NCBI RefSeq assembly: GCF_003056055.1
Contig: NZ_PYFP01000003.1
Location: 62,001 to 126,000, forward strand
Length of the DNA stretch: 64,000 bases
Source of the DNA: Glaciimonas sp. PCH181
GTDB lineage: Bacteria > Pseudomonadota > Gammaproteobacteria > Burkholderiales > Burkholderiaceae_D
Direction of reading: 5' to 3'
Made by a program: the position numbers and the translations under genes
The notes under the pieces: generated by a model
The model's database searches: none
Seen by the model: the letters and a program-made list of their open reading frames with translations, nothing else
Told to the model about the DNA's origin: nothing
Shown: positions 19,823 through 28,573 of the stretch, piece after piece
Layout: each line of letters begins with the position of its first letter
How positions within the stretch are numbered: position 1 is the stretch's first letter

Positions 19823-20740
19823 CTATTTTTTCTGCAATTCTCGCCAAATCCCCTGATTAAGGGCGTGGTAAGCGCGAATAACCTGACTATCGTCGCTGGC
19901 ACCCGCCCCACTCTGGGACACATCCGCAAACAATTGATAGGCCAGTGTCGCCAGCGGTATCGCGGCTTTGCTGTCGTTGCCTGCGACCAGCACGATACCC
20001 AGATCTTTGACGAAAATATCCACTGCACTGGTGACAACCGGCTCAACCTCCAACATCCGCTGCCCCCGATCTTTCAACATCCAGCTTGATGCCGCCGAAC
20101 CGCCCAAAATTTTCAGCATCACATTGAGATCGATGCCCGCCCTGTCCGCCAGTGAAATAGCCTCTGCCGTTGCCGCCAGATGAACGCCGCACAATAGCTG
20201 GTTCACGGTCTTCGCCATCGCACCCTGACCGGGACGCGTGCCGACGTGAAATACTTTATCGCTGATCGCCGCAAAAACCGGCGCTACCGCCGCCAGCGTA
20301 GCAGCGTCTGCGGCCGCCATAATCGTCAACGTTGCCGCAGCCGCACCAACCACGCCGCCGGATACCGGCGCATCGACAAAGCGCTTGCCCGCAACCACAA
20401 CCCTTGCGGCGATTGCCTCCACCGCGCTTGGTGGGCAAGTCGCCGACAATACGACGACTGCGTGATCCGGCAACGCCGCCAATCCGCCATCGGCGAACAA
20501 AATAGCCTCGGCCTGCGCAGCATTGATCACCATCAAAATGACAGCGTCAACGTCGGTGAACGCCTGGACTGCGGATTTGGCAGCAAGTCCGCCTGCGGCC
20601 GTAAACGCCGCCATCGCGGTGGGCTTAATATCGAAACCGCTGACGACAAAGCCGCTCGCCAGCAAATTCTTTGCCATCGGCAGTCCCATCGATCCCAGTC
20701 CGATAAAGCCGATTTTTGTTATTTTCAATGCAGTCTCCAT
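19823..20740 (-). CDS. NAD(P)-dependent beta-hydroxyacid dehydrogenase, L-threonate dehydrogenase-like
   Basis: A 305-residue member of the 3-hydroxyisobutyrate/L-threonate dehydrogenase family. It has the Rossmann motif GFIGLGSMGLPMAKNL, the substrate loop DAPVSGGVVGA and the catalytic-lysine segment AKTVNQLLCGVHLAATAEA. MVINAAQAE in place of the more usual MLPD-type stretch points to the LtnD branch (4-carbon sugar acids), but this is family inference. Start at ATG 20740, preceded by an AGGTT stretch. Last gene of the SDR-TRAP-transketolase operon, 34 bases after the second transketolase C-subunit, so it likely acts in the same pathway. Confidence 0.82.
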   Translation of the reverse strand: METALKITKIGFIGLGSMGLPMAKNLLASGFVVSGFDIKPTAMAAFTAAGGLAAKSAVQAFTDVDAVILMVINAAQAEAILFADGGLAALPDHAVVVLSATCPPSAVEAIAARVVVAGKRFVDAPVSGGVVGAAAATLTIMAAADAATLAAVAPVFAAISDKVFHVGTRPGQGAMAKTVNQLLCGVHLAATAEAISLADRAGIDLNVMLKILGGSAASSWMLKDRGQRMLEVEPVVTSAVDIFVKDLGIVLVAGNDSKAAIPLATLAYQLFADVSQSGAGASDDSQVIRAYHALNQGIWRELQKK

Positions 20741-20774
20741 CAATATGCAACCTACAAAAGCGATAAAGCAACGC

Positions 20775-21815
20775 TTATAGCGTCACGCGATTTAGCATCA
20801 CCTTGGCCTGCACCACTATATTTTCAGCGCATAAACCAAGCGAGGCCCGCAACGCAAAAGTCGGTCCTATCGGCGGATAAGCATCCTGAATCCCAATCCG
20901 CTGCACCGGAATGTTATGCCCCTGATCCAACACTTCCAGCACCGCCGAACCCAATCCGCCATGGACGCTATGCTCCTCAACCACCAAGATCCCGCGCACA
21001 CGCCGCGCCGCATCCAATATCGATTCACGATCAATCGGTTTGACGGTATGCATGTTCAGCACCTGCACCTGCACATGCACACCTTCCAGCGCGAGTGCAT
21101 CGGCGGCCAGCATCGCCTCAAATACCATTGCGCCATTGGCAACAATGCAGAGGTCATCGCCATCACGCAGCGTGATCGCCTTGCCAATTTCAAAGGACGT
21201 GTCGGGCGCGTTAAAACTATATTCCGGCCCGCGACCAAGACGCAGAAAAATCGGCGTATTGCGGGGCTGCTCAATGCAGGCGCGTAATGCTTTATCCATT
21301 TCTACCGCGTCGGCAGGGGCCAGCACGATCATATTAGGGATAGCGCGCATGACAGCCACATCCTCATAAGTCTGATGGGTCGGACCGCCCACGCCATACG
21401 AAAGACCCGCCGCCATACCGACCAAAATAACCTTCATTCCGTTATAGGCGCAATCGACTTTCACCTGCTCAATCGCACGCAGCGATAAAAACGATGCATA
21501 CGTCACGGCAACCGACAATTTGCCGCAAGAAGCCAATCCGGCAGTCACGCCGACCAGATTTTGCTCGGCAATCCCGACATTGATCATCCGTTCAGGATAA
21601 GCCGCACCGAAAGCGACCAGTCCCGTTGCGTTCATCAAATCGGCTGTCACGGCGACCAATTGCGGGAACTCCGCAGCCAGTGCCAAAAAGCTTTCGCCAA
21701 ATTGGTCACGCGCAGGTTTTAGCGCGTAACTAGCGCGTCGCTCTGCAATCCATGCGTTACATTGTTCGGCGGTCGTTGGCACTGTCGTCACAGGTTTAAG
21801 CGCGGTCATGGTCAT
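20775..21815 (-). CDS. Split transketolase, C-terminal subunit (pair 2)
   Basis: A 346-residue protein with the pyrimidine-binding and C-terminal domains of transketolase. It needs the N-terminal subunit encoded just upstream for thiamine-diphosphate binding. It carries the catalytic glutamate segment RMINVGIAEQNLVGVTAGLA, AGLSYGVGGPTHQTYEDVAVMRAIPN and LVVEEHSVHGGLGSAVLE. The start at 21815 is set by GAAGGAG upstream and by the ATGA overlap with the N-subunit stop. Both subunits are present twice in tandem, which is unusual. It transfers two-carbon ketol units; the substrates are unknown. Confidence 0.9.
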   Translation of the reverse strand: MTMTALKPVTTVPTTAEQCNAWIAERRASYALKPARDQFGESFLALAAEFPQLVAVTADLMNATGLVAFGAAYPERMINVGIAEQNLVGVTAGLASCGKLSVAVTYASFLSLRAIEQVKVDCAYNGMKVILVGMAAGLSYGVGGPTHQTYEDVAVMRAIPNMIVLAPADAVEMDKALRACIEQPRNTPIFLRLGRGPEYSFNAPDTSFEIGKAITLRDGDDLCIVANGAMVFEAMLAADALALEGVHVQVQVLNMHTVKPIDRESILDAARRVRGILVVEEHSVHGGLGSAVLEVLDQGHNIPVQRIGIQDAYPPIGPTFALRASLGLCAENIVVQAKVMLNRVTL

Positions 21816-22711
21816 TGCAGCGGCTCCTTCAATTCGTCCACCACGCAAGCGTATTGCGCAGGCGTAATCACATCGGCATGCCAGCCGCGCACGTCTTCCA
21901 TAAAACTGACGCCTTTGCCTTTAATCGTGTTGGCGATAATCATTCGCGGTTTAGCATTTCCCTGATTACGCAGAACATCCAGCAGCGGCAGCAACGCGGG
22001 GATATCGTGACCATCCACCTCAAAAGTTTCCCAGCCAAAAGCTTCCCAACGCTGTTTCAGCGGCCCCATCGGCATCACGTCTTCCGCCCTGCCATCAACA
22101 CACAAGCCATTGCGATCCACAATCGCGACCAGATTATCGAGTTTATATTTAGCGGCACTCATTGCCGCCTCCCATACCGATCCCTCGTTAATCTCGCCGT
22201 CACCCAGCAACACAAATACGCGATAGTCCTTGCGGTCCATCTTCCCAGCCAACGCCATTCCCACGCCTATCGACAAGCCATGGCCCAACGCCCCGGTCGA
22301 GACATCGACACCCGGTTGATAGCGTCGGGAAGGATGTGTCATGAGCTTCACCCCAACTTCGGTTTCAAATTCGTGCATCCATTCGGCTGGCATAAATCCG
22401 CGTCGGATCAGCGATGAATACAACGTCGGCGCGGCGTGGCCTTTCGAGAATATATGTCGATCACGATCGGCCCAATCCGGATTAGCAGGATCAACCCGCA
22501 TCACCGAAAAATACAGCGCAGTCAGAATTTCCACGCAGGAAAAACTGCTGCCGAAATGACCGTTGCCCGCCGCCATATACATGTTGGTGCAATCAACGCG
22601 ATTGATCCGTGCCATTTCACGCAATTGCACCATCGACAGCGGCACAAAAGGCATCGCCGCTGCGTAGGATGGCGTAGCTGGCATGGCTGACATTGCTGGG
22701 GTTACAGCCAT
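21812..22711 (-). CDS. Split transketolase, N-terminal subunit (pair 2)
   Basis: A 299-residue N-terminal half of transketolase that binds the thiamine-diphosphate diphosphate and Mg2+. Seen are GHFGSSFSCVEILTALYF, the substrate histidine region FSKGHAAPTLYS, GALGHGLSIGVGMALAGK, and the Mg/diphosphate motif LGDGEINEGSVWEAAMSAAKYKLDNLVAIVDRNGL. Compared with pair 1 it has an extra Ala/Pro-rich N-terminus of about 20 residues. It overlaps the end of the pair-1 C-subunit by ten bases and has AGGG before its ATG. Its C-terminus is coupled to its partner. Confidence 0.9.
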   Translation of the reverse strand: MAVTPAMSAMPATPSYAAAMPFVPLSMVQLREMARINRVDCTNMYMAAGNGHFGSSFSCVEILTALYFSVMRVDPANPDWADRDRHIFSKGHAAPTLYSSLIRRGFMPAEWMHEFETEVGVKLMTHPSRRYQPGVDVSTGALGHGLSIGVGMALAGKMDRKDYRVFVLLGDGEINEGSVWEAAMSAAKYKLDNLVAIVDRNGLCVDGRAEDVMPMGPLKQRWEAFGWETFEVDGHDIPALLPLLDVLRNQGNAKPRMIIANTIKGKGVSFMEDVRGWHADVITPAQYACVVDELKEPLQ

Positions 22712-23709
22712 GATTTGACCCTAGTCGACATCATTTCCGCAGAAATACCATAACGATCATGCAGCGTAGGCAATGCGCCAGCATCCAAAAATGCATCCGG
22801 CAATGCAATTTGATGAAACGCCGCAGGCCGCACGCCAGAGCGCATCAACAAGCTAGCCACGGCTTCGCCCAATCCGCCAATGACCGAATGATTTTCTGCG
22901 ACGATGACCATGCGGCCATTGCGTGAGGCTTCCCGGATAATGGTTTCTTCATCTAGTGGCTTAATCGTCGGCACATGCAAAACGCCGACATCAACGCTGT
23001 CGGCGCGCAATATATCCGCGGTCTCCAATGCTCGCATGGTCATGAAGCCGGATGAAATGATCAGTGCATCGCCACCGTCACGCAACAGTTTGGCCTTGCC
23101 GAGTTCGAACTTATAGTTATATTCGTCCAGCACCAGCGGCACATTGCCGCGTAGCAAGCGCATATACACCGGGCCGTTATGCGCAGCAATCGCTGGCACC
23201 GCCTGCTCGATATCCAGCGCATCGCACGGGTCTACAATCGTCAGATTGGGCATAGCGCGGAAGATCGCCAGATCGTCGGTCGCCTGATGACTAGGACCAT
23301 AGCCAGTCGTCAGGCCGGGCAACGCGCAAACAACTTTCACGTTCAGATTTTCTTCCGCCACCGCCAGGCAGAGAAAATCGTAAGCACGTCTTGCAGCAAA
23401 CACCGCGTACGTGGTGGCGAACGGCATAAAACCTTCTTTTGCCATGCCTGCAGCGGCCATGATCAGCAATTGTTCGGCCATCCCCATTTGAAAATAACGT
23501 TCAGGATGCGCCTTGGCAAAAATATGCAAATCGGTATATTTACCCAGATCGGCTGTCATGCCGACGATATCCCGGCGCGTCTCCGCCAGTTCTGCCAACG
23601 CGTGACCGAACGGCGCAGGCTTGGTGCGCTGGCCTTCCGTCGCAAGGGAGGCAATCATCGCCGAGGTCGTCAGGCGCGGCTTGGCCGGAATTTTTATGGC
23701 GTCGTTCAT
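22702..23709 (-). CDS. Split transketolase, C-terminal subunit (pair 1)
   Basis: A 335-residue pyrimidine/C-terminal-domain subunit. It has ERYFQMGMAEQLLIMAAAGMAKEGF with the catalytic glutamate, ALPGLTTGYGPSHQATDDLAIFRAMPN, and VAENHSVIGGLGEAVASLL. It is clearly diverged from the pair-2 subunit: it has an N-terminal extension of about 30 residues and MGMAEQ in place of VGIAEQ. This suggests different substrates rather than a recent gene copy. ATGA overlap with its N-subunit. Confidence 0.9.
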   Translation of the reverse strand: MNDAIKIPAKPRLTTSAMIASLATEGQRTKPAPFGHALAELAETRRDIVGMTADLGKYTDLHIFAKAHPERYFQMGMAEQLLIMAAAGMAKEGFMPFATTYAVFAARRAYDFLCLAVAEENLNVKVVCALPGLTTGYGPSHQATDDLAIFRAMPNLTIVDPCDALDIEQAVPAIAAHNGPVYMRLLRGNVPLVLDEYNYKFELGKAKLLRDGGDALIISSGFMTMRALETADILRADSVDVGVLHVPTIKPLDEETIIREASRNGRMVIVAENHSVIGGLGEAVASLLMRSGVRPAAFHQIALPDAFLDAGALPTLHDRYGISAEMMSTRVKSWL

Positions 23710-24545
23710 GCGGCTTCCCCTTTATACAATTCTCTTAAAGCCAGTTGCCACTCTTCCGGATCGACCCGAATAAAATGGTTCTTCTCGCGCGTCTCCAGAA
23801 ATGGCACGCCCTTGCCCATCAAGGTGTCGCAAATAATCATGCGCGGACGTGCATCGGTCAGCGCACGCGCCGTGTCGAACGCTGCCACCAGCGCGCTTAA
23901 ATCGTTGCCATTGACCCGTTGCACATGCCAGCCGAACGCTGCCCATTTATCCACCAATGGTTCTACCCCCAGCACGCTGGAAGATGCGCCGTCGGCTTGC
24001 TGATCATTCACATCTACCAGAGCAATCAAATTGTTCAGCCCCCAATGGCTGGCCGACAGTGCGGCCTCCCAAGTCGAACCTTCATTCAGCTCACCATCGG
24101 ACAGCAAGTTATAGACAAATGACTGCGATCCTTTCTGCTTCAAACCCAGACACATACCGACCGCGATCCCCAAGCCATGCCCCAACGATCCGCCGGTAAT
24201 TTCCATGCCCGGCGTGTACGTCGCCATGCCCGACATCGGCAAACGGCTGTCGTCCGAGCCATAAGTCTCCAACTCTTCTTGCGGGATAACGCCCGCTTCG
24301 ATCAAGACCGCATACAGCGCGATGGCGTAATGACCAATCGATAACAGAAACCGGTCGCGCTGCTCCCATTTCGGGTCTTCAGGACGAAAGTTAAGCGCAT
24401 GAAAATAGGCCACCGATAGTACGTCGGCAACGCCCAATGCCTGTCCGACATAGCCCTGCCCTTGTACCTCGCCCATTTGCAGGGCATTTTTTCGAATCCG
24501 ATAGGCCCGTTCGGATAACGGCATTTCTAACGTTTCAAGTGTCAT
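23706..24545 (-). CDS. Split transketolase, N-terminal subunit (pair 1)
   Basis: A 279-residue N-terminal transketolase half. Motifs are VLSVAYFHALNF, FLLSIGHYAIALYA (substrate-side histidine), GSLGHGLGIAVGMCLGLK, and the diphosphate/Mg motif LSDGELNEGSTWEAALSASHWGLNNLIALVDVND. GHYAIALYA in place of the usual GHAAPALYA suggests a distinct pocket. The ATG follows an AAAGGAAA ribosome binding site. It lies 46 bases after the TRAP permease gene and is coupled by ATGA to its partner. Confidence 0.9.
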   Translation of the reverse strand: MTLETLEMPLSERAYRIRKNALQMGEVQGQGYVGQALGVADVLSVAYFHALNFRPEDPKWEQRDRFLLSIGHYAIALYAVLIEAGVIPQEELETYGSDDSRLPMSGMATYTPGMEITGGSLGHGLGIAVGMCLGLKQKGSQSFVYNLLSDGELNEGSTWEAALSASHWGLNNLIALVDVNDQQADGASSSVLGVEPLVDKWAAFGWHVQRVNGNDLSALVAAFDTARALTDARPRMIICDTLMGKGVPFLETREKNHFIRVDPEEWQLALRELYKGEAA

Positions 24546-24591
24546 TTTTATTTCCTTTGAGTCTGCAATTTTTCATGTTTGTCGGTAGGCA

Positions 24592-26487
24592 TTAATGGAG
24601 AAAACCAATTGAAATCCAAGGGATCGCTGCCACCACTAGCAATGCCAAAAGCAGCGCGCCAAGGTAAGGCCAAATGCGCCGCATCCCCGCATCCGGACTG
24701 ACCCGGCCTATCGTGCAAGCGCTGTAATAGCCCAATCCAAAAGGTGGCGCGAACAAGCCGATTCCCATCGCCAGAATCACCACCATCGCGTAATGCACCT
24801 CATGCACGCCAAGCTGACGGGCAATCGGGAACAACAATGGACCAAACAACACCATCGCCGGAATCCCTTCCAACACGCTGCCCAAGACGATAAAAGTGAC
24901 AATTGAAATCAACAGAAATCCCCAGCGGCCACCCGGTACCGCAGCCATCGCAGCCGCCAAAGCATGCGAAAAACCGGACTGCGTCAAAGCCCACGCCATG
25001 CAGGTTGCCGTGCCGATAATGAACAGAATTGCACCAGACAATGAAGCGGTCTCCACCAGCATCGGGAATATCCTGCGCACATCGAAACGGCGATAGACCA
25101 GTACGCCAACCAGAATGGTGTAGACGATGCCGATGGTCGATACTTCCGTTGCCGTTGCTACGCCCTCTACCACTGCGGTGCGGATCAATACAGGTATCGC
25201 CAGCGCGGGCAATGCGATCACAAAACTACGTAAAACCTCGGCAGCCGGTGCGCGTTTGATACCGACCATATTTTTTTCAGGAATCCGGTAGCGTGCCAAC
25301 AGCGCCAGCACCAAAGCCAACACGACGCCGGGCAGCAGACCGCCAGTGAACAACGCGGCAATCGATACGCCTGTCACCGATCCAATCGTAATCAGCACTA
25401 GTGATGGTGGAATGGTCTCCGCCATGGCACCCGATGCTGCCAGCAAGGACACCAACTCGCCCTCATCCATACCGCGCTTTTTCATCTCGGGAAACAACAC
25501 CGGCGCGACTGCCGCCATGTCCGCTGTTTTTGCGCCCGAAATCCCCGACACCAACATCATTGCGCCCAGCAGTACGTAAGACAAACCGCCGCGCACATGT
25601 CCTAGTAACGACGCCAGAAATCCGACCATTGCCTTTGCCATCTGCGTCATTTCAATCAGTTGGCCCAGCAGGATAAACAGCGGCACCGCTAGCAAAATCA
25701 AAGAACTCATGCCCTCGTTAATCCGGCCCGACACCACCTCTAGCGGCGTCGATGTCGTCACCAGCAAATAGGCCACAGTCACGAGGCCAAAACAGAATGC
25801 AATCGGCACGCCGGCCAATACGCCAGCGCCGACTAGCAGCACAAAGAAAAATAGTAAATTCCAGTTACCGATGGTTTGTAAGGCGCTTGCGCCCAGATAA
25901 AGGGCAATCGCAATCACGGCTAGCGTAACCCCGACGAACGCCAGATTACGCAAACGGTAGGTTTGAAATCGCAGCAACCGCAAGCCGCAAATCGCCAGCA
26001 TTAATAGGCAACCGACCGGCAATGCCGCCTCGCGCAAGGTGCCGGGCAGCCCCAGCGCAGGCGATTGCACCACCCATTCCTGCTGCGCATAGTCAATTGC
26101 GGGCCACAGCAATAATGCTAGAAATAAACAGGGTGTGGCGACCGCCAGCGCCTCCACCCGCGCCCGCCATTCACCGGAAAGTTTGCTCACCAGCGCGGTC
26201 ATGCGCATATGTTCGCCACGCCGCAATGCGACTGCTGCGCCGAACATCGCCAACCATAAAAACACGGTCGATGCCAACTCATCGGCCCACACCAGCGGCT
26301 GATGAAACACAAATCTTGCGATCACACTTGAAAGCAAAATCAGCACCTCTGCAACAACCGCAATCGCGGCTGGCACTTCAACAATCCAACCTAGCGCTTT
26401 TTCCAGCTGCGCCAAGCCGATACCGTGGCTTCGCGGATGCATTTGTTGCTGCGATGACGCATCGCTGTGATGACTGGCGGCCATCAT
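24592..26487 (-). CDS. TRAP transporter fused small/large permease (DctQM)
   Basis: A 631-residue inner-membrane protein in which the four-helix DctQ subunit (about residues 25-180, with FHQPLVWADELASTVFLWLAMFGAAVALRRGEHMRM) is fused to the large DctM subunit through an extra helix at about 185-205. DctM landmarks are GVPIAFCFGLVTVAYLL, LLAVPLFILLGQLIEMTQMAKAMVGF, AASGAMAETIPPSLVLITIGS and the C-terminal PPFGLGYYSACTIGRVSPD. It uses the Na+ gradient with the DctP protein encoded upstream, whose stop it overlaps by four bases. The family carries carboxylates and sugar acids, which fits the dehydrogenases in the operon. Confidence 0.93.
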   Translation of the reverse strand: MMAASHHSDASSQQQMHPRSHGIGLAQLEKALGWIVEVPAAIAVVAEVLILLSSVIARFVFHQPLVWADELASTVFLWLAMFGAAVALRRGEHMRMTALVSKLSGEWRARVEALAVATPCLFLALLLWPAIDYAQQEWVVQSPALGLPGTLREAALPVGCLLMLAICGLRLLRFQTYRLRNLAFVGVTLAVIAIALYLGASALQTIGNWNLLFFFVLLVGAGVLAGVPIAFCFGLVTVAYLLVTTSTPLEVVSGRINEGMSSLILLAVPLFILLGQLIEMTQMAKAMVGFLASLLGHVRGGLSYVLLGAMMLVSGISGAKTADMAAVAPVLFPEMKKRGMDEGELVSLLAASGAMAETIPPSLVLITIGSVTGVSIAALFTGGLLPGVVLALVLALLARYRIPEKNMVGIKRAPAAEVLRSFVIALPALAIPVLIRTAVVEGVATATEVSTIGIVYTILVGVLVYRRFDVRRIFPMLVETASLSGAILFIIGTATCMAWALTQSGFSHALAAAMAAVPGGRWGFLLISIVTFIVLGSVLEGIPAMVLFGPLLFPIARQLGVHEVHYAMVVILAMGIGLFAPPFGLGYYSACTIGRVSPDAGMRRIWPYLGALLLALLVVAAIPWISIGFLH

Positions 26488-27518
26488 GCTAATGCTCCGA
26501 CCTCTTGCTGCAATAAGTTCCAGCCTTGCTCGCCGAACTTTGCTTTCCAGTCTTTGTAAAAGCTACTCTTGCGCAACGCATCGCGGAAGGCATTTTTATC
26601 GACATCGACGAACTGCAAACCTTTGCCGGTCATGTCCTGCCGTAAGGTATCGTTCAGCTTGGCAATATCGGCGCGTTGATCGAGCGCGGAACGATCAAAC
26701 TCGCGCCGCACAATGACTTGCATATCGGCGGGTAATTTTTCCATCGCCCTGCGATTTCCGAGTATCCAATAGCCGTCCCAGACGTGGCTGGTCATGCTGC
26801 AATATTTTTGGACTTCATAGAGACGTGCAGTGGCGATGATCGGCAACGGATTTTCTTGCCCCTCGACCAGCTTGGTCTGCAATGCCGAATACACTTCATT
26901 GAAATTAATCGGTGTCGGCCCGGCACCCAATGCCTGAAATAGCGACGTCAGAATCGGTGCTGGAGGCACCCGCATTTTGAAGCCGCGCAAATCCTCGGGC
27001 GTATGAATTGCGCGGGTCGATGAAGTAAGTTGGCGGAAGCCGTTATCCCAACTACGCGAAACGGTGACGATGCCGAACTTCTCAATCTCACTGCGAATAT
27101 ATTTGCCTAAAGGCCCATCGACCGCTTTCCAGACTTGCGCATAACTGTTAAACGCGAAACCGGTATTCACGATGCCAGAAGCAGGCACCAGCGTGGCGAG
27201 AATGGATGACGCCAGATTGAAAAATTCAACGCCGCCATTTCGTACTTGCGCCAAAAGATCGGTATCGGAACCAAGCTGATTGGCGGGAAACAGACGAATA
27301 TCGACACGGCCGCCACTGGCCTCCTTGATCCGGTTGATCGCATCCTGCGCACGTTTGTTGACCGGATGCGTGGGATCTTGCCCGGTGGCCATTTTGTAAT
27401 TGAATTCCGCTGCGTGAGCGTATTTGCCGATCATTGCCGACAACGGCAACACAGCGCCATAGGCGAGGATTTTGCGGCGGGCGTGGCCCTGCTGACCGAG
27501 GCTATCATCGTGTTTCAT
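26484..27518 (-). CDS. TRAP transporter solute-binding protein (DctP)
   Basis: A 344-residue periplasmic binding protein with an atypical leader: GHARRKILAYGAVLPLSAMIGKYAHAAE resembles a Tat-type or Sec signal with cleavage near residue 36. Family features are MATGQDPTHPVNKRAQDAINRIKEASGGR, FFNLASSILATLVPASGIVNTGFAF and DLRGFKMRVPPAPILTSLFQALGAGPTPINFNEVYSALQTKLVEGQENPL, in which the conserved arginine that binds a carboxylate is present. AGGAGACAAAAA precedes the ATG. It delivers an acidic substrate to DctQM. Confidence 0.93.
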   Translation of the reverse strand: MKHDDSLGQQGHARRKILAYGAVLPLSAMIGKYAHAAEFNYKMATGQDPTHPVNKRAQDAINRIKEASGGRVDIRLFPANQLGSDTDLLAQVRNGGVEFFNLASSILATLVPASGIVNTGFAFNSYAQVWKAVDGPLGKYIRSEIEKFGIVTVSRSWDNGFRQLTSSTRAIHTPEDLRGFKMRVPPAPILTSLFQALGAGPTPINFNEVYSALQTKLVEGQENPLPIIATARLYEVQKYCSMTSHVWDGYWILGNRRAMEKLPADMQVIVRREFDRSALDQRADIAKLNDTLRQDMTGKGLQFVDVDKNAFRDALRKSSFYKDWKAKFGEQGWNLLQQEVGALA

Positions 27519-27572
27519 TTTTTGTCTCCTGTTTTGGATAGGAACAGCTTTGCGACTTAATTATTTTTATGT

Positions 27573-27600
27573 GCCCGGATATTTCCGGGCTTTTTTGTTT
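27573..27600 (+). terminator. Terminator-like hairpin, T-tract on the + strand
   Basis: GCCCGGA and TCCGGGC form a 7-bp stem with a 4-base loop, followed on the + strand by T6GT4. Both flanking genes (SDR and dctP) read on the minus strand, where no T-tract follows the stem. It therefore looks designed for antisense transcripts, or is an mRNA-processing hairpin within the operon. Confidence 0.6.
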
Positions 27601-27641
27601 TAACGACTGTTACTGCAAGACAACTTCTAGCATGATAGTTT

Positions 27642-28391
27642 TTAATGAATCAGCATCCCGCCGTTCACATCCAGCGTGACGCCAGTCAGATAACTGGAAA
27701 GATCGCTGGCAAGAAACAAGCAGCTATTCGCCACGTCCGCCGCATCGCCCAGACGATTCAGCGGAATGCCTTTTAAGATATCAATCTTCATTTGGTCGGT
27801 CAGCTTGCCTGCGGTAATGTCGGTCTGGATCAAACCCGGTGTCAACGAATTGACGCGGATATTATCCGGCCCCAATTCCCGCGCCATGGCACGCGCCAGC
27901 CCCAGCACCCCTGCTTTTGCCGCTGAGTAATGCGGGCCACCAAAAATTCCGCCGCCGCGCTGTGCGGATACCGATGACAGGCAGACGATTGAACCGCTGT
28001 GACGGCCACGCATGTGGGGGATAAACGCTTGGCTCATATAGAGCGTGCCGCGCAACGAAACATCGGTGACGGCCTCGTAATTGGCGGCCTCGATTTCCAT
28101 GATTTTCAGGGGCTGGGTGATGCCTGCATTGTTGACTAGAATATCGACGTGTCCCAGCCGTTGCAGGACTTCTTGCGCGGCCTTTTGGCAGGCGGCTTTA
28201 TCGGTGACATCGCACGCCAGGCCGATGTGGGCGGGCCCGATATCGGCTGCGGCAGCGGCGGCGGCTTCTGCATCCAGATCGAGGATGGCGATGAGTGCGC
28301 CATGGCTGGCGAACAAACGGGCGACGGCCTTGCCGATTCCTCTGGCAGAGGCTGCGCCGGTAATCACGGCAACTTTATTTTTTAATAGCAC
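27642..28391 (-). CDS. SDR-family NAD(P)-dependent oxidoreductase
   Basis: A 249-residue classical short-chain dehydrogenase. The cofactor motif TGAASARGIGKAVA (about 11-24, with one residue more than the canonical TGxxxGIG), NNAG at about 91-94, the catalytic serine in CLSSVSAQRG, and YSAAKAG with the Tyr-Lys pair are all there. The closing VTLDVNGGMLI is typical. Aspartate in ILDLDAE after the second strand favours NAD+. The start is a GTG at 28391 with a strong AAGGAG. First gene of the catabolic operon, next to the divergent LysR gene; the likely role is oxidation of the imported substrate. Confidence 0.9.
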   Translation of the reverse strand: MLLKNKVAVITGAASARGIGKAVARLFASHGALIAILDLDAEAAAAAAADIGPAHIGLACDVTDKAACQKAAQEVLQRLGHVDILVNNAGITQPLKIMEIEAANYEAVTDVSLRGTLYMSQAFIPHMRGRHSGSIVCLSSVSAQRGGGIFGGPHYSAAKAGVLGLARAMARELGPDNIRVNSLTPGLIQTDITAGKLTDQMKIDILKGIPLNRLGDAADVANSCLFLASDLSSYLTGVTLDVNGGMLIH

Positions 28392-28408
28392 CTGAGTCTC
28401 CTTAGATT

Positions 28409-28423
28409 GATAACTTTGTTATC
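28409..28423. promoter_or_regulatory. Candidate LysR operator palindrome
   Basis: GATAACTTTGTTATC is a perfect inverted repeat of 6 bp around TTT, placed between the divergent SDR operon and LysR gene, about 18 bases before the SDR start. Its position suits a repressor-type or autoregulatory site. Binding by the neighbouring LysR protein is inference. Confidence 0.5.
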
Positions 28424-28573
28424 TTTGTAATAATTAATATGACGAAATGAGTATTTCATGCGACCGGGGGGCCAGCAAGCTACAATCCTTCAAAGTGCTT
28501 TGAATTTTTTTCATAGCTGACATTTTCCCGCGCATTTCATCCGATCGATTCCACTCGCTACTAACAGCCAACA

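Noticed and set aside
20246..21043. + strand frame of 265 codons opposite the dehydrogenase and transketolase genes
   Set aside because: It spans two clear minus-strand genes with conserved motifs, has Arg/His/Gln-rich antisense composition and no ribosome binding site.
23179..24003. + strand frame of 274 codons opposite the transketolase pair 1 genes
   Set aside because: Antisense shadow of two well-supported coupled genes.
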